Shown: in pieces, positions 44,303 to 51,897 of the stretch | How positions within the stretch are numbered: the stretch's first letter is position 1 | How the letters are laid out: every line of letters begins with the position of its first letter | NCBI GenBank assembly: GCA_045612065.1 | Contig: JAZKYH010000075.1 | Coordinates: 1-64,000, forward strand | Direction: 5' to 3' | DNA from: UBA1189 sp045612065 | Lineage (GTDB): Bacteria > Bacteroidota > Bacteroidia > Bacteroidales > Bacteroidaceae | Length of the DNA: 64,000 nt | Position numbers and translations under genes: made by a program | The notes under the pieces: model-generated | Database searches by the model: none | Seen by the model: the letters and a program-made list of their open reading frames with translations, nothing else | What the model was told of the DNA's origin: nothing

Positions 44303-45643
44303 ATGAACTACAGTTTCAAGAGTAAATTTAAGATGCACGTCAACTCCAGTGTAGTGCTCATCTTCTTCACTGTGCTCGCATTGATTTGTGCTAACATTCC
44401 CACCGTTAAAGATTGGTATTTCTCCCTTTGGGGAAATCCTGTGAGTCTATCGGTGGGCGAGTTCAATTTCTTCAGTCATGGAGGTCATGCTATTACTTTG
44501 GGACAAGTAATCAATGACTTTCTCATGGCTATTTTCTTCCTCTCTGTAGGACTAGAAATCAAACGCGAAATAAAGGTCGGTGAGCTCTCTTCTATGGACA
44601 AGGCGTTGCTTCCCATCATCGGAGCGTGTGGCGGTATGCTTATTCCTGTGCTCATATTCTTTCTCGTTTGTCCTGCCGATTCTGCGATGCAGCGTGGTAT
44701 GGCCATTCCTATGGCTACAGATATCGCTTTCTCACTTGGCATACTCTCGGTGTTCAAGTCTCGTGTCCCCGTAGGGCTGAAGATGTTTTTGGCAGCTTTG
44801 GCTGTAGCCGATGATTTGGGAGGTATTATTGTTATCGCGTTGTTCTATTCGTCTGACATCAACTTCCTCTTTCTTGGGCTATCTGCTCTGTGTGTGGGAG
44901 TGCTTTGCTTGGGTAATATTGCCAAGGTGCGCTCCAAGGCGTTCTATATCTCTGTGGGTGTAGTGCTGTGGTATGTGATGCTTAATTCGGGTATACATGC
45001 GACGATTGCAGGAGTGATAGTGGCTTTCTTCGTTCCAGCTACGTTGAAGAATGGTACCGGGTATTATCTTGAGCGTATACGAAACAACGTGAACAAGTTC
45101 CCCGTTATCGAAGTTGACGACTTGCATGATACCATCGTGCTTACCAATGACCAAATTCATACACTTAAGAGCATAGAGTCAGCGGCTGATAAAATGATTA
45201 GTCCTCTGCAAGATCTTGAGGATAGTCTTCATACGATGATTAACTACATCGTAGTTCCTCTTTTTGCCTTTGCTAATGCAGGCATTTCTCTCTCGGGTAT
45301 GAGTTTGGGAGGCCTTTTCTCAGGTGCTAGTTTAGCAGTCATTTTAGGTTTGGTGGTAGGTAAGTTTCTCGGCGTGTTCTCTTTCTCTTGGCTTGCCATA
45401 CGCTTCAAGGTTGTGTCTTTGCCTTCAGGAGCATCGTGGGCGTCATTTGCCAGTATCTGTGTGGTTTGTGGTATCGGTTTCACTGTGTCGATGTTCATTG
45501 CAGACCTTTCTTATGCAAGTCTTGGTGCCGATGGCTCTGCATTGCTTGCGCAGACCAAATTGGGAGTACTTGTTGGTTCTGTCATCTCGGCTGTATTAGG
45601 ATGTGCTTTACTGCACAAAACTCTGCCGAAGGATTGTGAATAA
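44303..45643 (+). CDS. nhaA: Na+/H+ antiporter NhaA
   Basis: A 446-residue inner-membrane antiporter. The ion-binding aspartate pair is D170-D171 in ALAVADDLGGIIVIALFY, equivalent to D163/D164 of E. coli NhaA. Other hallmarks are FFLSVGLEIKREI and GACGGMLIPV early, and SFWLA-like and GIGFTVSMFIADLSY late. It expels Na+ in exchange for H+ at alkaline pH or high salt. A hydrophilic insert of about 40 residues (ERIRNNVNKFPVIEVDDLHD) sits in the middle, as in other long NhaA forms. It stops eight bases before the poly-C/poly-G hairpin. Confidence 0.96.
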   Translation: MNYSFKSKFKMHVNSSVVLIFFTVLALICANIPTVKDWYFSLWGNPVSLSVGEFNFFSHGGHAITLGQVINDFLMAIFFLSVGLEIKREIKVGELSSMDKALLPIIGACGGMLIPVLIFFLVCPADSAMQRGMAIPMATDIAFSLGILSVFKSRVPVGLKMFLAALAVADDLGGIIVIALFYSSDINFLFLGLSALCVGVLCLGNIAKVRSKAFYISVGVVLWYVMLNSGIHATIAGVIVAFFVPATLKNGTGYYLERIRNNVNKFPVIEVDDLHDTIVLTNDQIHTLKSIESAADKMISPLQDLEDSLHTMINYIVVPLFAFANAGISLSGMSLGGLFSGASLAVILGLVVGKFLGVFSFSWLAIRFKVVSLPSGASWASFASICVVCGIGFTVSMFIADLSYASLGADGSALLAQTKLGVLVGSVISAVLGCALLHKTLPKDCE

Positions 45644-45650
45644 TAATCAG

Positions 45651-45680
45651 CCCCCCCCCCCCGTTTAGCATAGGGGGGGG
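45651..45680. repeat. C12/G8 homopolymer hairpin after nhaA
   Basis: Twelve C at 45651-45662 and eight G at 45673-45680 face each other across a 10-base spacer. It would fold into a very stable hairpin and is prone to length change. It may act as a terminator for nhaA. Confidence 0.7.
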
Positions 45681-45697
45681 ATGATAAATAACTGTCT

Positions 45698-45955
45698 TTG
45701 GGTCCTTTGACCATAGTAGCGGCTGTGCTTCTTGTTGCTCTTATCTATGGTGGGATTCTTTGTTCAACGGAAGAGTGCTTTCCGGCATTTTCTGCAAGGC
45801 ATTGGCTGTTCGCATTCATTGCCGTTCTATGCAGTGTTTCTCTCTCACACTACCTTCTGCCGCTATTGTTTGGCCGACTTTCTTTGCGTACTTGTTACGT
45901 ACTTCGGTGTGAATCTATTGTTGGTTACCGCATGTGGAATGTGTATACCCACTAA
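45698..45955 (+). CDS. Possible small membrane protein or gene remnant
   Basis: An 85-residue frame starting at TTG or a nearby codon, with hydrophobic segments (TIVAAVLLVALIYGGIL, WLFAFIAVLCSVSL, YLLPLLFG). An overlapping frame starting at 45732 has similar hydrophobicity, so the signal could be compositional. No promoter or good ribosome site is seen, and it overlaps the end of trkA on the other strand by four bases. The family was not recognised. Confidence 0.25.
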   Translation: MGPLTIVAAVLLVALIYGGILCSTEECFPAFSARHWLFAFIAVLCSVSLSHYLLPLLFGRLSLRTCYVLRCESIVGYRMWNVYTH

Positions 45956-47289
45956 TTAAATAATTTCTCTATTCGCTTGATCATTGATGAAAGACAGAAT
46001 ACTACCACGTGGTCGCCGGGGAGTATCTGGGTATCGCCAGTTACGAGTATGCCATCGTCGCCTCGCACCAATCCACCGATGGTGACTCCCTTGGGTAAGG
46101 TGAGGTCCTTAACGAGCGAACGGGTAACCTTGGAACCATCTTTGACTACAAATTCAGCTACGTCGGCATTGGCAAAAGTGAGGCACTTAACGTTCTTCAC
46201 GTCGGCATCGAGTAATAACTGATAGATGTAGCTGGCTGCAATCTTCTTCTTATTGATTACAGCGCCGATGTCGAGACTCTCGGCCATACCGATATAGTCT
46301 ATATTTTCCACCTCAGCAATGGTCTTGAACACACCCATGCGCTTGGCCGAGAGACAAGCCAAGATGTTGGTCTCAGAATTGTCGGTGAGCGCAACAAAAG
46401 CATCGACATCACTGATACCCTCCTCACCAAGTAGTTCGTAGTCACGACCATCGCCATTGATAATCATTACGCTGTCATCCACCAAGTCGGTGAGCCAGTG
46501 GCATCGGGCGAGGTCGCTTTCGATGATTTTTACATTCATGTCATCGCTCACGAGCTGCGTGGCACGCATGGCAATGCGGCTTCCCCCCATGATCATGACG
46601 TTGTGTATGGTTTCATGCTCTTCCTTACCCGTAATCTTGCGTATATAAGGTAGGGCTCGTTTTGAGGTCATGAAGTAAACGATATCTCCAGCTTTCAGTT
46701 CATCGGAACCGCTTGGTATTATCGTTTCTCCCAAGCGTTTGATGGTAACGATGTGGTAGGGCTGCTCTTTATTTATTTGGAAGATTGGGGTGTTGAGTAT
46801 GAGTGCATTATCTCTTAGCTTAACGCCCAACATGACGAGTGCTCCGCCATTGAATTCCCACCATTGGCGTATCCAACTTAGGTGTAATCCGTCAGCAATC
46901 TCCTTAGCTGCCAACATTTCAGGGTAGATGAGCGAGTCGACTCCGAGATTCTTGAAAAACTCCTTGTTCTTAGGTTGTAGGTACTCGTAATTGTCGATGC
47001 GTGCCACGGTCTTTTTGGCTCCGAGAGAGTGGGCCAGTATACATGACGTGATGTTTATGCTTTCCTCGGGCGTAACGGCAACAAAGAGATCGGCGTCTGC
47101 TGTTCCTGCATCTTTAAGACTGCCTATCGATGTAGGGCGTGCCACTATAGTCATGAGGTCAAAATTTGCCTCAAGGTTAGCGAGTCGCTCTTCTTCTGAG
47201 TCCATCAATACGATGTCATGCCGCTCATCGGCGAGCATCTTTGCTAGGTGTGTACCTACAGCACCTGCGCCAGCAATAATGATACGCAT
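45952..47289 (-). CDS. trkA: Trk potassium system NAD-binding subunit TrkA
   Basis: A 445-residue cytoplasmic protein made of two similar halves, each a Rossmann RCK-N domain plus an RCK-C domain. The first glycine motif is IIAGAGAVGTHLAKML at the N-terminus; the second half begins VMIMGGSRIAMRATQLV, in which the usual GxGxxG is altered to GGSRIA. TrkA binds NAD(H) and gates TrkH, whose gene is 3.8 kb away on the same strand but separated by the SLC13 and nhaA genes. A TACCTTTA box at 47315-47322 may be its promoter. Confidence 0.95.
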   Translation of the reverse strand: MRIIIAGAGAVGTHLAKMLADERHDIVLMDSEEERLANLEANFDLMTIVARPTSIGSLKDAGTADADLFVAVTPEESINITSCILAHSLGAKKTVARIDNYEYLQPKNKEFFKNLGVDSLIYPEMLAAKEIADGLHLSWIRQWWEFNGGALVMLGVKLRDNALILNTPIFQINKEQPYHIVTIKRLGETIIPSGSDELKAGDIVYFMTSKRALPYIRKITGKEEHETIHNVMIMGGSRIAMRATQLVSDDMNVKIIESDLARCHWLTDLVDDSVMIINGDGRDYELLGEEGISDVDAFVALTDNSETNILACLSAKRMGVFKTIAEVENIDYIGMAESLDIGAVINKKKIAASYIYQLLLDADVKNVKCLTFANADVAEFVVKDGSKVTRSLVKDLTLPKGVTIGGLVRGDDGILVTGDTQILPGDHVVVFCLSSMIKRIEKLFN

Positions 47290-47314
47290 AGGGTTTCATT
47301 TCTCAATAATGTCG

Positions 47315-47322
47315 TAAAGGTA
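47315..47322 (-). promoter_or_regulatory. Probable -7 element (TACCTTTA) of trkA
   Basis: One mismatch from TAnnTTTG, 26 bases before the start codon on the minus strand. Confidence 0.4.
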
Positions 47323-47513
47323 GTGATTTCTTGGTATAGTGACCAAAAAAACGGTATTTTTTATGCAAAATACTTTTTGTCCCGTTATAAAACTTGTCGT
47401 TCACAACGTTGATTGCAGCTCGGAAATGCTCAAAATAAATTTAATTCCTATTGAATCTCTGCCTCGCTCAATAAAGAAAATTCAAGCATCTTCTTTATAT
47501 TCGCTCGTTGAGA

Positions 47514-47545
47514 TTTGGCGTTTCTCTCGCCTTGCATTATCTTTG
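47514..47545 (+). promoter_or_regulatory. Promoter of uvrA
   Basis: TTTG at 47514-47517, 20 bases, TATCTTTG at 47538-47545. Transcription starts near 47552, which excludes the in-frame TTG at 47515 and disfavours the ATG at 47557. Confidence 0.75.
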
Positions 47546-47571
47546 TACAATTAGAGATGGAGAATATTATT

Positions 47572-50373
47572 ATGAGCGAAGATAAATATATTAGCGTTAA
47601 GGGGGCACGTGTCAATAACTTGAAGAACGTGGAGGTCAATATTCCTCGCAACAAGTTGGTGGTCGTGACTGGACTCTCGGGCTCGGGAAAGTCATCATTG
47701 GCCTTTGATACGCTCTATGCAGAAGGGCAGCGCCGTTATGTGGAGAGCTTGTCTTCGTATGCGCGTCAGTTTCTTGGACGCATGAAGAAGCCGGAGTGTG
47801 ACTTCATCAAAGGTTTGCCGCCAGCTGTTGCAATTGAACAGAAAGTGAGTTCGCGCAATCCTCGCTCTACAGTAGGAACCTCAACTGAGATATACGAATA
47901 CCTCCGACTACTCTTTGCTCGCGTAGGAAAAACCTACTCGCCCGTTACGGGACAGTTGGTGAAGAAACACAATACCGAGGATGTCTTGGCCTGTGTGCAA
48001 TCATACAGTCCCGGAACACGTTTCACGGTGCTTGCACCGCTCGTCGTTCGCGAAGGACGTACTATAGAGGAGCAACTCACCATAGCTATGCAGCAAGGTT
48101 TTGCAAGAGTGGAGGTAAATGGTGAGGTTATGCGCATCGAGGAGGTGTTAGAGAAACTTACTGCCGATAATTCAGAACTTAGAATCCGAAAAGCGGAATT
48201 GTTTGTCGTCATTGACCGTCTTAGTGCGGACGACTCAAAAGAGACCATCAGTCGGCTTGTTGATAGTACCGAAACGGCATTTTATGAGGGTGGGGGAACG
48301 TGTATGTTGCGTTTCTATCCTGCGGGTATTCTGCATACATTTAGTAAGCAGTTTGAGGTCGATGGAATCACTTTTGAGGAACCTACCGAACAACTCTTCT
48401 CGTTCAACTCGCCTATGGGGGCTTGTCCTACGTGTGGAGGTTTTGGGCGTGTTATTGGTATTGATGAGCAGTTGGTGGTCCCCAATACGGCACTGAGCGT
48501 GTATGACGGCTGTGTCGTGTGTTGGCGTGGTGAGAAGATGAGTGCTTGGCGTGACGAGTTCATACAGATTGCAGCCCAGCATAATTTCCCCATCTTTACG
48601 CCCTATTATGAACTTACTCAGGAACAGAAGAATTTCCTATGGCATGGACCGAGGACGAAACCTTGTATCGACTCCTTCTTTAAGATGCTTGAGGAGAACC
48701 AATACAAGATTCAGTATCGAGTGATGTTGGCACGTTATCGTGGAAAGACGATATGTCCCACTTGTCACGGCTCGCGATTGAAGAAGGAGGCTGAATATGT
48801 GCGCATCGGAGGACGAAATATTTGTGAACTGGTAGAGATGCCCGTGAGCGAGTTGCACCGATTCTTTGCCGAACTCACGCTCAACGAGCATGATGCTGCT
48901 GTGGCCAAGCGTCTGATGGTGGAGATAAATAGCCGTCTGCAGTTCCTGCTCGATGTCGGGCTGGGATATCTCACGCTGAATCGTTTGAGCAACACTCTTT
49001 CTGGTGGTGAGAGTCAGCGTATCAACCTGGTTACCTCATTGGGAAGTCCGCTTGTAGGCTCGCTTTATATTCTTGACGAACCGAGTATTGGTCTGCATAG
49101 TCGCGATACTGATAAGCTGGTACGGGTGTTGCGTCAGCTACAAGAAGCTGGCAATACCGTTGTCGTGGTTGAGCATGATGAGGATATTATCCGTCGTGCC
49201 GATTATATCATCGATGTGGGGCCTCATGCAGGACGTCTTGGCGGTGAGATTGTCTATGAAGGTGATATGAGCAATCTGCAACCGGGTACTGAGAGTCATA
49301 CCGTGCGCTACCTTTTGGGAGAGGAGACCATTGATGTGCCTGCTACGCGCCGCCCATGGAACAATTATATTAAGGTGTGTGGAGCCCGTCACCATAATCT
49401 CAAGGGTATTGACGTGAAGTTTCCCCTCAATGTGATGACTATCGTGACTGGTGTCAGTGGTTCGGGTAAGAGCTCGTTGGTGCGTGATGTCCTCTACAAT
49501 GCATTATCACGTGAATACAGCGAGGGTGAAGAGCGTCCAGGCGAACATCTCGGGCTCGAAGGCGATGTGCGTATGCTCCGTGCCGTAGAGTTTGTGGACC
49601 AAAATCCTATAGGCAAATCGTCGCGCTCGAACCCCGTCACCTACCTTAAAGCCTACGACGAGATACGCAAGCTCTTTGCCGAGCAGCCTTTAGCCAAGCA
49701 GTTGGGCTATACGGCAGGCTACTTCTCGTTTAATAGCGAGGGTGGCCGATGCGAGGAATGTAAGGGCGAAGGAACCATTACGGTCGAAATGCAGTTCATG
49801 GCCGACCTTGTGCTCGAGTGCGAAGCTTGTCATGGCAAGCGCTTCAAGTCCGATACTTTGCTTGTTACCTATCACGAGAAGAACATACATGACGTGTTGG
49901 AGATGACCGTAAATCAGGCTATGGAATTCTTTTCCGAGCATGGGGCGGCCAAGGTTGTTCGTCGCCTCAAGCCTCTGCAGGATGTGGGGCTCGGTTATGT
50001 GAAGTTGGGACAGAGCTCTTCTACACTCTCGGGTGGTGAGAACCAGCGTGTGAAGCTCGCCTACTACCTTAGCCAAGAGAAGGCAGAACCAACGATGTTT
50101 ATCTTCGATGAGCCCACAACGGGACTTCATTTCCACGACATCAAACGTTTGCTGGAGTCGTTTAATGCGCTAATCGCTCGTGGCCATACTATTGTTATTA
50201 TTGAACATAACATGGAGGTCATCAAGTGTGCCGACTATATCATCGACATCGGCCCTGAAGGAGGAGACCGAGGCGGCTATCTTGTAGCGTGTGGCTCCCC
50301 CGAAGAGGTTGCTCAATGCGAAGCTTCCCATACGGGATGTTTCTTGAGAGAAAAACTCGGTCTGAAGTCTTGA
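47572..50373 (+). CDS. uvrA: Excinuclease ABC subunit UvrA
   Basis: A 933-residue DNA damage sensor of nucleotide excision repair, which loads UvrB at lesions. Two ABC ATPase halves are seen: Walker A GLSGSGKSS near residue 34 and GVSGSGKSS in the second half, signature motifs NTLSGGESQRINL and STLSGGENQRVKL, and Walker B YILDEPSIGLH and FIFDEPTTGLH. Zinc modules use CPTCGG, CPTCHGSR, CEECKGEG and CEACHGKRF. The ATG at 47572 (MSEDKYISV) is chosen because the promoter leaves about 20 bases of leader before it. No terminator is obvious before tRNA-Gly. Confidence 0.97.
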   Translation: MSEDKYISVKGARVNNLKNVEVNIPRNKLVVVTGLSGSGKSSLAFDTLYAEGQRRYVESLSSYARQFLGRMKKPECDFIKGLPPAVAIEQKVSSRNPRSTVGTSTEIYEYLRLLFARVGKTYSPVTGQLVKKHNTEDVLACVQSYSPGTRFTVLAPLVVREGRTIEEQLTIAMQQGFARVEVNGEVMRIEEVLEKLTADNSELRIRKAELFVVIDRLSADDSKETISRLVDSTETAFYEGGGTCMLRFYPAGILHTFSKQFEVDGITFEEPTEQLFSFNSPMGACPTCGGFGRVIGIDEQLVVPNTALSVYDGCVVCWRGEKMSAWRDEFIQIAAQHNFPIFTPYYELTQEQKNFLWHGPRTKPCIDSFFKMLEENQYKIQYRVMLARYRGKTICPTCHGSRLKKEAEYVRIGGRNICELVEMPVSELHRFFAELTLNEHDAAVAKRLMVEINSRLQFLLDVGLGYLTLNRLSNTLSGGESQRINLVTSLGSPLVGSLYILDEPSIGLHSRDTDKLVRVLRQLQEAGNTVVVVEHDEDIIRRADYIIDVGPHAGRLGGEIVYEGDMSNLQPGTESHTVRYLLGEETIDVPATRRPWNNYIKVCGARHHNLKGIDVKFPLNVMTIVTGVSGSGKSSLVRDVLYNALSREYSEGEERPGEHLGLEGDVRMLRAVEFVDQNPIGKSSRSNPVTYLKAYDEIRKLFAEQPLAKQLGYTAGYFSFNSEGGRCEECKGEGTITVEMQFMADLVLECEACHGKRFKSDTLLVTYHEKNIHDVLEMTVNQAMEFFSEHGAAKVVRRLKPLQDVGLGYVKLGQSSSTLSGGENQRVKLAYYLSQEKAEPTMFIFDEPTTGLHFHDIKRLLESFNALIARGHTIVIIEHNMEVIKCADYIIDIGPEGGDRGGYLVACGSPEEVAQCEASHTGCFLREKLGLKS

Positions 50374-50418
50374 TGTGGATGAAAGTGTGAGGCTCGTGAG
50401 GAAAAAACGTGCCTGCGG

Positions 50419-50450
50419 TTTGCTTGATTCCAAAAATATGGCTAACTTCG
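50419..50450 (+). promoter_or_regulatory. Promoter of tRNA-Gly
   Basis: TTTG at 50419-50422, 20 bases, TAACTTCG at 50443-50450 (one mismatch in the -7 box). Confidence 0.55.
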
Positions 50451-50466
50451 CGCCCTGTAAGGTTAT

Positions 50467-50539
50467 GCGGCAGTAGCTCAGTTGGTAGAGCATCAGCTTC
50501 CCAAGCTGAGGGTCGCGGGTTCGAGCCCCGTTTGCCGCT
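50467..50539 (+). tRNA. tRNA-Gly (anticodon CCC)
   Basis: A 73-base tRNA: acceptor GCGGCAG with TTGCCGC (terminal G-U) and U73, D-arm GCTCAGTTGGTAGAGC, and anticodon stem TCAGC/GCTGA around TTCCCAA (CCC). T-arm GGTTCGAGCC. CCA is not encoded. Confidence 0.96.
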
Positions 50540-50586
50540 CGACAGGTCAAGTTCACAAGAATCACATCCCCAAGACCTTTTCCCGA

Positions 50587-50674
50587 AACGGACGGCTCTG
50601 ATGATTTTATCAAACAGCTTTGATAATTTTGCCAGACAGCTCCGTTAAATCTATCAGATAGCTTTGATTTTTTT
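50587..50674 (+). repeat. Four tandem 22-base palindromic repeats
   Basis: Units start at 50587, 50609, 50631 and 50653, an exact 22-base period. The consensus is ATCAGACAGCTCTGAT plus a T-rich spacer. Units 2 and 4 are short hairpins, such as ATCAAA-CAGC-TTTGAT. The last unit ends in seven T and may stop transcription from tRNA-Gly. Confidence 0.75.
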
Positions 50675-50792
50675 GGAGATAATATAGCAGTTGCCCAACA
50701 TTACATTCTCAGTGATGTTAACTCTTAGTTTCCCTCCTTCGCACCTCAGCAGAGATTAAGCAAGCTTATCTTTGCTCTCGGTTTGGCGTCGG

Positions 50793-50948
50793 TTGTCATC
50801 CCGACAAAGCGAAGCGCCGAGGGATCTCGTGCAGGGCCGACGCGGGATGAGCGTCGGTTGCGACGAAGGAAACTTTAGTTTCCCCGAGGAGTCCCTTTTC
50901 ACCAGAGCACTCTGTGAGATTCTTCGCTTCGCTCTGAATGACACGAGA
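50793..50948. repeat. Intergenic repeat of the GCGAAGCG / TTCGCTTCGC type
   Basis: GTCATCCCGACAAAGCGAAG at 50795 and, facing it, GAGATTCTTCGCTTCGCTCT at 50916 followed by GAATGACA form an inverted pair like the one at 1431-1503. Between them lie GCGTCGG repeats and a small GGAAACT/AGTTTCC hairpin near 50868. Confidence 0.65.
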
Positions 50949-51082
50949 CGTTTTGGACAACATTTATATTATTGCCTTTTCCTGTTTTTTGTCGTTGCTC
51001 CGTTGCCTGTCGTCAAGGCAATAAATCCTTGTCGATGGTTCGGGAATACTTTATAGACAAGTCTTCCCCATTCGGTTGACCT

Positions 51083-51273
51083 GCTGACCTTCTATCGTGC
51101 AATACGCATTATATCAAATGGTTAACGCGGTCAGCTATGCTGACCTTAGTTGACCGATCGCTGGCCACAATGTTTTTATCCCTTGTCAGCACGGTCAGCA
51201 TCAGTCAGCTGGGGTTGGCCGCTATTATTTTCTTATTATAAGCATTTTATGTTGTCAAGGTCAGCTGGTCAGC
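51083..51273. repeat. Cluster of GGTCAGC / GCTGACC heptamers
   Basis: Perfect copies lie at 51083 (reverse), 51129, 51139 (reverse), 51193, 51259 and 51267; GTCAGC without the first G occurs at 51185 and 51204. The pair at 51129-51145 is a perfect palindrome with a three-base centre. The cluster lies in the 1.36 kb gap before the BspA-like gene. Confidence 0.7.
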
Positions 51274-51455
51274 TGATTTCGGAACATTGCTTTTATGTGG
51301 AAATATGCACATTCATGGCAATTTGTGGGTAGTTTACGGCAATTTATGTTAAGTCAAAAAATCCTCGTTCAACGTTAATCATTAATCTTTGAACTGAATT
51401 GTTGCTGTAAACACTAATTTTTACGAACAATCCGTGACTTATCACAAATAATTCC

Positions 51456-51463
51456 TACCTTTG
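51456..51463 (+). promoter_or_regulatory. -7 element (TACCTTTG) upstream of the BspA-like gene
   Basis: The best promoter box in the gap. It would give a leader of about 430 bases; no clear -33 box. The leader 51470-51897 shows no clear gene, only a small GCGTTTACTTGACGC hairpin near 51539. Confidence 0.45.
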
Positions 51464-51897
51464 TGTCATCTTCACGCCGATGCCTTAATTCATTTGTGCG
51501 GATTAAGGAGGGTCGGGTGGGGATGACATTGTGGAAAGGCGTTTACTTGACGCTTTGGTTTTGACAATTGAGAATCTCGCAAATTCTTGACAGTTAATCA
51601 AAAACAAAGCAACAGTAGATGTCACGGAGATATGTTTGTAGCGTATCTGTATGCTGTATCAATGCCATTTCAAGAATGGTTTTAGGTGTGGCATATTGGT
51701 CGTACATATACATATCGGCGTGGGGTCTGCGTTGCTCGTTTCGATTAACTGGGCAATGCGAGAGCCTTTAGAGTGTGAGACGAGTGACAGGTACAGGTTC
51801 TCACGCTTTTCTTATAGAGGTTTAAACCATTGCCGAATTTGGAGAGCTTATAGGCAACTGAATAAAGTGAAATATTAATCATTTAAAATATAAGTTT

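Noticed and set aside
50587..50674. CRISPR array
   Set aside because: The units are contiguous 22-base repeats with no unique spacers, and no cas gene is present.
51651..51878. 75-codon frame in the leader of the BspA-like gene
   Set aside because: Weak start context, no family resemblance, and composition like the surrounding non-coding sequence. A short leader peptide cannot be excluded.
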